Positions 38,837 to 46,349 of a stretch of DNA of 47,094 nt are shown one piece after another (within the stretch, counting starts at the first letter, position 1; every line of letters starts with the position of its first letter). The stretch is taken from the NCBI GenBank assembly GCA_902541285.1, contig CACBQD010000014.1, forward strand, positions 1-47,094. Reading direction: 5' to 3'. This DNA is from an uncultured Pelagibacteraceae bacterium. Lineage in GTDB: Bacteria > Pseudomonadota > Alphaproteobacteria > Pelagibacterales > Pelagibacteraceae. Made by a program: the position numbers and the translations under genes. The notes under the pieces were generated by a model. The model ran no database searches, had not been told where the DNA came from, and saw nothing but the letters and a program-made list of their open reading frames with translations.

Positions 38837-40843
38837 CAAAAGATTTCTTTCAGTCTTGAGTTTATTATTTTCTTTGATCAACTGAATAATCATGTCTTTC
38901 ATTATTCTATTCTCTTCAACTGCTCTACCACTTATCTCAGCCAATCTCTCATTTTCTTTAGCTAGCTGCAATTGATCAAATAATTTTTCTAGTTCTGGAT
39001 CAATAGGTAGACCCTCTATTTTTTTGCTAATATTATTTTGAATTACTTTCGTTAATGAAATACTTACTTGGCTGTCTTTAAGTCCATTTTGTTCATTAAA
39101 CTCTAGATTAAAGTTTAGACCAAAATCATCAGTATTTTTGCTGATATTTAAACCAGCTTTTACTGCTAAATCATCATCCATATAATGGGCCATGTCTTTT
39201 CTTTCACCGTCTGCAACAATGTCAATTTTTTCACTCAAAGTTTGATTTAAAGATAGGCCTGTATATGGCTTAAGAACGAAGCCATTTTCAAAAGATTTTG
39301 AATACTCAACGTTAAATCCACCTGATAATACTTGATCCACAGCATCATCAACAGAAAGATCCCCATCTGTAAAAGATGTTAGGTAAGTTGGAAGTCTCCT
39401 TAGACCATATTTACCATCCACTTCAATATTTAAACTTTGACTATCATCAATTTTGATTTCTTTAGATGCTTTGTAATTTACAGCAGCAAACTGACCTAGA
39501 TTTTCTTTTGAAATAGTTTGTTGTGTTTCAGTTTCAAGATCTAAATATTTATTTTGAGTTAACCCAAAAATTGAAACTACAGAAAATTTAAATTTCTCAT
39601 AATCAATATCTTTTTTTAAACCAATAGCTAAATTTTCACTATCTATTGCTTCTCCATTATTAAATTTTGCTTGCTGACTAGAATAACTTAAGAACGGTGT
39701 AAAGTTATCATTTTCAATTTTAAAGTCTCCCGTTACACCACTTGTTTCACTTTTATAAATATTATCTCTTTTTTTAACAGAATAATATCCACTAGATTTT
39801 TTTTCTTCTGAAACCGAATTAAAAATATCGTTTAAATTAGATAAAAATATTTCTGATCTATATTTTTTATTATGGCTATCAATATCTAAATCTTCACCAT
39901 AAATTCTTAAATATCCATTTGTTTCAGAATTATCTGCATCTGGATTTAAATTTGAGTCTAGAATTTCATAAGTATCATTCCCACATAAATTGTTGATTAC
40001 CCTCATATTTTGTTTCTCATGAATTTCTATGGTCTGATCTCTTGAAATACTACAATCTAACGTAAAGTCGAAAAATGTTACACCGGTTGTTCCGTTTTGA
40101 TCACTAAGTAGAATTTTACCATCATAATGTCCTTCTCCTTTTGTTATTAAATTAAATCCCGAAGTTACATTGTTATCATCGCTAACATATATTGAATTTC
40201 TATCGTTATGAGTTGTGCCAGCAATTAAACCAGAATTAATAATTGTAGCATTATTTAATGAGCCATGACCTTTACCAAGTCTAATTCCATGTCTTAAATT
40301 TGTAATTGTTCCAGTGTTTGTTATTGTTGCATTTGTACCATTGGTAAGGTAAATGGCAGCACCAGTTGTATTATTTGCAGAAATAGTACCACTGTTTGTA
40401 ATGGTTATATCGCTAGTTTCTAGACCTTGTATAGCATATTTTCCACCATGAATAGTTCCACTATTAACAATCTCAGTGTCATTTGTTTTCTGAACTAAAA
40501 CAGCAGTGCTACTGCTAGCATTTTCATTTTGAGCTGTATTTATTGTACCTGAATTAGTAATTCTATTTGTTCCAGGGGCGCTTTTCATATTTATGGTATC
40601 ACCCGTTGCACTTATCAAACCATGGTTGATTACGGTTGTATTTGATGCACCAACACCATTATTTGCTCTTACTGCTTTAGATCCACTAAATACTATTGAA
40701 CCAGTTGACTTAATAGTCAAGGTTTCACTTGCTCCACAAGTTTGCACATCAGTTAGCGCAGTAGTTACAGTTTTAAGACAAGTAGCATGACCTAAAGAGC
40801 TAAATAAAAAGAATAAAATTAAGCTGAGGTATATTTTTTTCAT
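38825..40843 (-). CDS. beta-helix/beta-barrel outer-membrane protein with C-terminal coiled coil
   Basis: 672 residues: signal peptide (1-20, GHA-TC); a beta-helix-like repeat region (about 40-235) of NSGTI and NTGTI turns similar to the autotransporter at 32569; a segment with several cysteines (about 260-290); an outer-membrane barrel-like region of amphipathic strands (about 350-605); and a charged heptad-like helix (about 615-672, EKLFDQLQLAKENERLAE and onward) that ends in LLLKN. The tail after the barrel is unusual for an autotransporter and would face the periplasm if the barrel inserts normally. It starts 12 bases after the pilY1-like stop and is probably the last gene of that operon. 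Function is inferred only from architecture. Confidence 0.8.
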   Translation of the reverse strand: MKKIYLSLILFFLFSSLGHATCLKTVTTALTDVQTCGASETLTIKSTGSIVFSGSKAVRANNGVGASNTTVINHGLISATGDTINMKSAPGTNRITNSGTINTAQNENASSSTAVLVQKTNDTEIVNSGTIHGGKYAIQGLETSDITITNSGTISANNTTGAAIYLTNGTNATITNTGTITNLRHGIRLGKGHGSLNNATIINSGLIAGTTHNDRNSIYVSDDNNVTSGFNLITKGEGHYDGKILLSDQNGTTGVTFFDFTLDCSISRDQTIEIHEKQNMRVINNLCGNDTYEILDSNLNPDADNSETNGYLRIYGEDLDIDSHNKKYRSEIFLSNLNDIFNSVSEEKKSSGYYSVKKRDNIYKSETSGVTGDFKIENDNFTPFLSYSSQQAKFNNGEAIDSENLAIGLKKDIDYEKFKFSVVSIFGLTQNKYLDLETETQQTISKENLGQFAAVNYKASKEIKIDDSQSLNIEVDGKYGLRRLPTYLTSFTDGDLSVDDAVDQVLSGGFNVEYSKSFENGFVLKPYTGLSLNQTLSEKIDIVADGERKDMAHYMDDDLAVKAGLNISKNTDDFGLNFNLEFNEQNGLKDSQVSISLTKVIQNNISKKIEGLPIDPELEKLFDQLQLAKENERLAEISGRAVEENRIMKDMIIQLIKENNKLKTERNLLLKN

Positions 40844-40855
40844 TACACCTTTTTA

Positions 40856-43800
40856 TTAATTTTCTCTCCAAGACTTTCTGTAAGTTTGAACCTCACCAGT
40901 AGCAGCATCTAATGTAACAAGGTCAGCAACTGCTCCTAACGATTTACCTGATATATTTGCAAAAATTTTGCCAGCGAAAAGTACAATTTCTGATAAGACC
41001 CCTTTACCAACAAATCTACATAAAGTTTTTTGTTGTTCTGTTCTTTTAGATTCTAATCCAATAAACGAGTCATGTGTTCCGCATTCATCATCAGTTACAC
41101 AAATTAATGCATCTCCCAAGTCACATTTGTTTTGAGATACAGATGGTCTATAAACTGGGAAGTAAACCATACCATTGTTTACTTTTGGTTGAGCAGTAAC
41201 TTTAGCAAAATCTTTTAATACAACATACCAACCTCTATCCTTATCTGTCACTCTACAAGTAGTTCCGCTTCTATCATTTGATGTATTTTGACATTTTGTA
41301 ATATCATCTGCATTTTTTGGAGTTGCGATAGATTTATAGAATGGATAATCTGGATCTTTTATTCCAATCATTAAGTTATTTGTTCCTTTTACTCTTGCAT
41401 TCAATCTTTGAGCATCCCCAGTTCCAGCGTACAACCATAAATTATTTGTTGTTCCACCAATTGAAGCATCTAATGGTTTATACATGTATCTACCATTTGA
41501 TTTAGTTGCTCCTGCTTTAAATAATGTTGTTATGTCATACATTTTTATAGGTACATTTTGAGGATCTGTACTCATATTTGTTAAATTTAATTTACTAATT
41601 TTACCTTCTAAATCAGACAAGTATACAAGTGCTCCTGCAAAGTCAGCACCCCTTGCTTTATCTGGAGTAATAACTGTTAATGATGCGGGAACAGAATTAT
41701 CAATATCGCTTGCAGTAGTATCTTCTACCGTAATTGTCTTTATTAATTGTCCAAACTTATCTTTTGATTGCAGATCAATAACAAATACGTTACTACCAGC
41801 TCCTGAGAATTGAGCACCAAAACCTCCACCCATTACAGCGACTGATATATCGTCATCTCTGACATTGTCTCCAGCACCAGCATTAGGTAGTCTAAATATT
41901 CTTGGATCTGACCATGTTTCTCCAAGAGTACTGTAGTCCCATTCAGGGTCTGTTACAACTCCAGTACCAACTGCTCCTTGTTTTATATTCACTCCGATCG
42001 GTGAGTTGTCTCTTTGAGTTTTGGACTCATCAGCATCAAATTTCATTTTTTTGTTGAAATTAATTTGAGTGTTTCCAGATGTATCATAGCTAATTGTAAT
42101 GCTATTTGTTATATCAACTCCATCTTCAAGAACTGATAGCATACTTTTAGTTAGACTTTTTACTGGTAAAGTCCATTTTGTGCTTTCGTAACAATATTTT
42201 GTTTGTGTATCATCACAAGTTTGCTTACTGGCAACTTCATTATCTTTATCTGGAGCATAAACGTTACCTACTTCTTGCGCCTCTAGAAATTCACTTAGAG
42301 GATAAGATGTACCTATATAATCATATACAAAAACATTATTTGCATGATCCATTCTGTACACCTGATTATTAATCATATCATTATATATTGAGACTAAATG
42401 CTCTGGTTTTGCAGGATCAGTCACATCTAACACAGAGAAACCACTACCTCCTCTTCCATAAGGTACAAACAATACGGTATGCCAATTTGCAGATGTATCA
42501 TGTGGACTTTGAAAGAAAATATCATGTTGAACGGGAGATCCATCAACACCATAAATTGCATTTGAACCTCCTTTGTTTGGATTAATTTCATTTAAGTTAG
42601 TATTCATTATTGTAGGTAATCTTGATGCTATAAATGGTGGCACAAATCCCCACAATTCTACTCCTGAGCCTGCATCTAAAGCATGCAAAACTCCACTGTT
42701 TGATCCAGCATAAATTACAGGTTTTCTTAATCTTTGAGATTCTGCCCAACTATCGTATCCCTTAGTTGATCTCCAATAAGCCTCTTGATTTTCACTTGTA
42801 AAAGCTGTTTCTGCAGTTGGAGGTCCTACAACAACTAATTGTGAATGGTAAACATCTCCCATTGGTTTAGCTCTAGTTTCTGTCAGATTACAATCTGCAT
42901 CATAATCAAAATAATCTGTCCCTCTAATAAAATTAATTAAGCCTTTTAAATCATCATCTGTTCCATCTGCTACACCACTTGTGTTTGCACATCTTTTATT
43001 ATTTATAGAATTATCAGTATTTTTAGTTTTTCTGTGATAGTCCTGAATATCAAAACCTTTTAGAGTTAAGATACTTTCAATCGCTGAAGAATTACTATCT
43101 ACCCAGTTGTTGTAATTAGTCGAATAATCCGTTCCAGGAATTGGACTCCATATCTTTCTATTCCCTGGTTTAGGCAGTACATCAACAGCTGACCAGTTAC
43201 CTTTATCTTTTGTATCAAGATTTCCTTTTTTATCTATTTTTGTTCTCTTAATTGTTCCAGTCCACTCTTGATTTTGAGCATAATCAAACTGTGCTTGATA
43301 CAATGATCCATCAGAGTTTAATGTTGCAGTAATAGCAGGCGCTGTGAAAGATAACTTAGATGCAATTATTTGAGAAACAGCAGCAGCTAGTTGAGTTTTG
43401 AGTGACTCTGCTGTTGGAGCAACAATAGCTTTTGTTGTTCCTCCTGCTACAGCTAGTTCGTTAAAGTACCTCATTCCTCTATTGCTAATTCCTGTTCCAA
43501 AAGCAATTGCGAATGTGGGTATCTTATAATTATTAAATAAGTTTTTTGCCATAGCCACAGCTTTTGAGTGATTGTACCAATCACCATCTCCAATAACGAG
43601 GACATAACTTTTTTGACAAGGTGAATTTTTATCAATTGGGCTTAAACTTCCATGAAGATAATAGTCTTGAGCTATTTTCATAAATGTATAGGCATCAGTT
43701 CCACCTCTTGCATTAACTGACGAAATAATTTTGTTAATTTGCGCAGCCCCATTATTATGAACTCTTACTTTTAAACAGTTTTGGGTATCACAAGGTTTTG

Positions 43801-44992
43801 CTCTACCTGTGGTTATATCCCCTGACCATGAACTAAAACCTGGTGGCCATGCTTTCGATGACCATGAACTTGACCAATAACCAAAGCCAAAATTTACACC
43901 TGATGTTAAATTGGAGTCTGTGACCACTGCTTTTATGGCTTTATGTGCTGCTGCCATTCTTGTAGTAGCAGCATATCCACCAATAGACTTTATATATGTT
44001 CCATTTTCATCAAAGACCTGAACTTTTTTTGCATTATATCCATAGGTAATAATCCTATCATTGCTATGATCATAACTAATTCCAAAAGGATAATAAAAAA
44101 ATGTATTACTTGCAGTTGAAATACCCATGTATCGGTATCTGCCTTTGTCCCAATTTAATGTGTATCCAGTTCTTGACGAGTTAACAGTTATTTTACGCAT
44201 CTTATTATAGCTACGAGCCATAATATAAAGCACATCATTTGTGTTAGGGTCTGCTTCCATTCCATAAACATAGCCTGAAGCACTATCTCTAAAATATTTA
44301 GCTCTTCCTGAAGGACACAAAGTGCCTCCAACACTAGTTAAAGGAGCACTATAAAGATAACGACTATAGTGACTGTAAAGAGTATTGTTACTTCCTGCAA
44401 TAGCATATGTATATCTCCATTCATTATGGTAATTACAACGTCTTCCACTATTAGTGTTCAGGTTCATTGAATACAAACCACTGTTGGAAGTGGTAAATAA
44501 ATAATTTTGATAAACTGTTACACCTCTAGGATAAGTGCCAGTAGCTAAACTTCCTAAACAAGCACCATCTGAAAGTCTAATCTTTCTAATTCTATGGTCA
44601 TATAAACTTGCCACATACATGACCCCGTTATAAACATCTGCACTGTAAGGATAGTAAGTTCGACATGACCCACTCATACCAACTCTTCCATTTGAACCCC
44701 AAGAAGTATCAGTTTTACCAGTAGTATAATCTATTTTTCTAACCCCATATCTTGAAAATTGTGCAATATAAATATTTCCTGAACTGTCCGTAACACCATC
44801 AAACATTCTATTGATTGATTGTGCGTTACTCATTCTCCAACCCATACTTCCAGATTTATCTAAAAGAATTAATAAGTTGGAAGGAACATCAGCTTGAGTT
44901 CCAGTGCCTGGTGGTAACAATTTTGCATGTAAGTTTGATGCAAAAAAAGAAAAGAACAGTATCAGGCTGGATATAAAAATTTTAAATTTCAT
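40856..44992 (-). CDS. pilY1: PilY1-like type IV pilus tip protein with split von Willebrand A domain
   Basis: 1378 residues. Signal peptide (1-23, LHA-KL). The vWA metal-site motif DKSGS is at 45-49, but the following vWA helix (RMAAAHKAIKAVV) only appears at 345. Between them (about 58-340) is an NHL-like propeller region with repeats such as VTDSSGNIYIAQF and GVRKI. The vWA domain then continues with RGGTDAYT (429-436) and VIGDGDWYN (466-474) to about 545. The C-terminal PilY1/PilC propeller occupies about 695-1375 (KPMGDVYHSQLVV, VIYAGSNSGVLHALDAGSG, VPYGRGGSGFSVLDV). PilY1 proteins sit at the pilus tip and act in adhesion and pilus biogenesis. Overlaps the upstream gene by one base; the barrel-protein gene follows 12 bases downstream. 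Confidence 0.9.
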   Translation of the reverse strand: MKFKIFISSLILFFSFFASNLHAKLLPPGTGTQADVPSNLLILLDKSGSMGWRMSNAQSINRMFDGVTDSSGNIYIAQFSRYGVRKIDYTTGKTDTSWGSNGRVGMSGSCRTYYPYSADVYNGVMYVASLYDHRIRKIRLSDGACLGSLATGTYPRGVTVYQNYLFTTSNSGLYSMNLNTNSGRRCNYHNEWRYTYAIAGSNNTLYSHYSRYLYSAPLTSVGGTLCPSGRAKYFRDSASGYVYGMEADPNTNDVLYIMARSYNKMRKITVNSSRTGYTLNWDKGRYRYMGISTASNTFFYYPFGISYDHSNDRIITYGYNAKKVQVFDENGTYIKSIGGYAATTRMAAAHKAIKAVVTDSNLTSGVNFGFGYWSSSWSSKAWPPGFSSWSGDITTGRAKPCDTQNCLKVRVHNNGAAQINKIISSVNARGGTDAYTFMKIAQDYYLHGSLSPIDKNSPCQKSYVLVIGDGDWYNHSKAVAMAKNLFNNYKIPTFAIAFGTGISNRGMRYFNELAVAGGTTKAIVAPTAESLKTQLAAAVSQIIASKLSFTAPAITATLNSDGSLYQAQFDYAQNQEWTGTIKRTKIDKKGNLDTKDKGNWSAVDVLPKPGNRKIWSPIPGTDYSTNYNNWVDSNSSAIESILTLKGFDIQDYHRKTKNTDNSINNKRCANTSGVADGTDDDLKGLINFIRGTDYFDYDADCNLTETRAKPMGDVYHSQLVVVGPPTAETAFTSENQEAYWRSTKGYDSWAESQRLRKPVIYAGSNSGVLHALDAGSGVELWGFVPPFIASRLPTIMNTNLNEINPNKGGSNAIYGVDGSPVQHDIFFQSPHDTSANWHTVLFVPYGRGGSGFSVLDVTDPAKPEHLVSIYNDMINNQVYRMDHANNVFVYDYIGTSYPLSEFLEAQEVGNVYAPDKDNEVASKQTCDDTQTKYCYESTKWTLPVKSLTKSMLSVLEDGVDITNSITISYDTSGNTQINFNKKMKFDADESKTQRDNSPIGVNIKQGAVGTGVVTDPEWDYSTLGETWSDPRIFRLPNAGAGDNVRDDDISVAVMGGGFGAQFSGAGSNVFVIDLQSKDKFGQLIKTITVEDTTASDIDNSVPASLTVITPDKARGADFAGALVYLSDLEGKISKLNLTNMSTDPQNVPIKMYDITTLFKAGATKSNGRYMYKPLDASIGGTTNNLWLYAGTGDAQRLNARVKGTNNLMIGIKDPDYPFYKSIATPKNADDITKCQNTSNDRSGTTCRVTDKDRGWYVVLKDFAKVTAQPKVNNGMVYFPVYRPSVSQNKCDLGDALICVTDDECGTHDSFIGLESKRTEQQKTLCRFVGKGVLSEIVLFAGKIFANISGKSLGAVADLVTLDAATGEVQTYRKSWREN

Positions 44993-45540
44993 TAATTTTG
45001 AGACTCACTTTCTGCCATCTCTTCTTCAAGCTGATTATAGAAAATTCCAAGTAACTCATCATATTTTTTGTTAGAAAGATACATTTGCTCTTCAATAAAT
45101 CCAAGATCATCCAAAATTCTTTGGTAAACTATAAATTCTTTTGTTTTTTCAAATACTTCGTATCCAAGATATGAGGTTGGAGTTTGACCTGTATCAAAGT
45201 CACCATAATTTCTTTTTACATATTTCATTATAGTTAATTTTTCAGATTTTTTTGTGTCGCTTTCAGTATTTAAACTAATTAAATTAACCGCAGCTAGTTT
45301 GTCGTTTAAAAATCTATACTCAATAGCAACATCTTTTAACCTGTGGTTTGGGCAGACTTCATCAGCAACAGCAATGACCATGCTCAATTCATCTTCTCCA
45401 AAATTTTCTAGTGGCATTGCTTGGCCATATTTGTCCTGTATTTTTGAGATATCCTCTCCAAAATCTAAATCAAATTTACAAGCTGCGTTTGCATGAATTG
45501 AGAAAAGGAATATGAAGCTTATTAAAATAATTTTTTTCAT
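44992..45540 (-). CDS. exported protein of unknown function in the minor-pilin operon
   Basis: 182 residues with a clear signal peptide (KKIILISFIFLFSIHANA, cleavage near residue 19 or 20) and a mature acidic domain. Two cysteines, one two residues into the mature protein (ACKFD) and one in DEVCPNH, could form a disulfide; the first is not in a good lipobox. The C-terminus is strongly acidic and helical (NQLEEEMAESESQN). I do not recognise the family. It lies between pilX and pilY1, one base overlapping the latter, so a role in pilus assembly or PilY1 export is plausible but unproven. Confidence 0.8.
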   Translation of the reverse strand: MKKIILISFIFLFSIHANAACKFDLDFGEDISKIQDKYGQAMPLENFGEDELSMVIAVADEVCPNHRLKDVAIEYRFLNDKLAAVNLISLNTESDTKKSEKLTIMKYVKRNYGDFDTGQTPTSYLGYEVFEKTKEFIVYQRILDDLGFIEEQMYLSNKKYDELLGIFYNQLEEEMAESESQN

Positions 45541-45570
45541 AAACGTATATATTATCTTATTTTATTCATA

Positions 45571-45588
45571 TTTTATTAGTTAATAAAA
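45571..45588. repeat. AT-only palindrome between the pilX-like gene and the 182-residue gene
   Basis: TTTTATTA-GT-TAATAAAA is a perfect inverted repeat within the 50-base gap downstream of the pilX-like stop. With no G-C pair in its arms it would be a very weak terminator; it may be only composition. The same gap holds AT-rich sequence that could include a -10 box for the 182-residue gene. Confidence 0.3.
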
Positions 45589-45590
45589 CC

Positions 45591-46349
45591 TTAATTTTTA
45601 GGTAAAACTACCACACTTTCTAACGAAACTATCATTCTATCTTTTTCTTTTTCAGCTCCATAAATACCACAACCATAAACTCTGTAAGCAATACCATTCT
45701 TTGAAGCATCAGATGCCGTTAATTTAATGCTGGATCCTATTGCTTGTGTACTTGCAGCACCAATTCTTTCAATAAAGTACTCATAATAATAACTTTTCAT
45801 TCTAACTGCTTCCTCTTTTTCAAAATCTTTACCTTTATTTCTAAAGGTATTTTCAAGAATTACTCCAAGATTAAAACTGTGAGCCACTTCTTTTTTCGTG
45901 GTTTCATTCTTTATAACTCTCATTCTTTTATCTTTTTCTGGATGTTCTCTATCAATATCTCTATAGCTTTTAAAACAAGATGTACCTGTATTTATAAATT
46001 TTCGATCAATTGTTGATGTAAATTTATATTTAGCACCTGGATTATAGTTTTGGGCACTCATAGTTCCTAAAAAAGGAGAGGTATGATCTTCTGGTAAATT
46101 TGCTTTCGAAGTATCTCTAGTGCTTTTTCCATCCCATGGTCCACTTTTCTCATTTAAAATATATTTCTCACCTTGTAAAAGTGCCATCTCTGCAGCATAA
46201 AATGTTTGTTGATATTGATCACTGTTATTATTGCTTTGATGATCACCCGATGAAATTAATATCAATGCTCCACCCATTAATGACATTGCTAGTAGCAAAA
46301 CTAATGACAAAACCATTGCAAATCCTTTTTCTGATTTTCTAATTATCAT
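45591..46349 (-). CDS. pilX: PilX-like minor pilin assembly protein
   Basis: 252 residues. The N-terminus has the type III-like short prepilin leader MIIRKSEKG, cut by prepilin peptidase after Gly9, followed by Phe-Ala-Met-Val and a hydrophobic helix (LSLVLLLAMSLMGGALILI). The usual Glu5 of major pilins is absent, as is common in PilX. The block FYAAEMALLQGEKYI corresponds to the QAAEAALREGE signature of PilX. The rest is a polar globular domain with a late cysteine pair. Overlaps the pilW-like gene by four bases (ATGA), typical of minor-pilin operons. Confidence 0.85.
   Translation of the reverse strand: MIIRKSEKGFAMVLSLVLLLAMSLMGGALILISSGDHQSNNNSDQYQQTFYAAEMALLQGEKYILNEKSGPWDGKSTRDTSKANLPEDHTSPFLGTMSAQNYNPGAKYKFTSTIDRKFINTGTSCFKSYRDIDREHPEKDKRMRVIKNETTKKEVAHSFNLGVILENTFRNKGKDFEKEEAVRMKSYYYEYFIERIGAASTQAIGSSIKLTASDASKNGIAYRVYGCGIYGAEKEKDRMIVSLESVVVLPKN

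Noticed and set aside
42178..42585. Plus-strand frames of 64-65 codons opposite the pilY1-like gene
   Set aside because: Histidine- and leucine-rich shadow translations with no signal, inside a well-supported gene.
45744..46016. 90-codon plus-strand frame opposite the pilX-like gene
   Set aside because: Antisense to a gene with clear pilin features; phenylalanine/isoleucine-rich composition is typical of the reverse complement of lysine-rich coding sequence.
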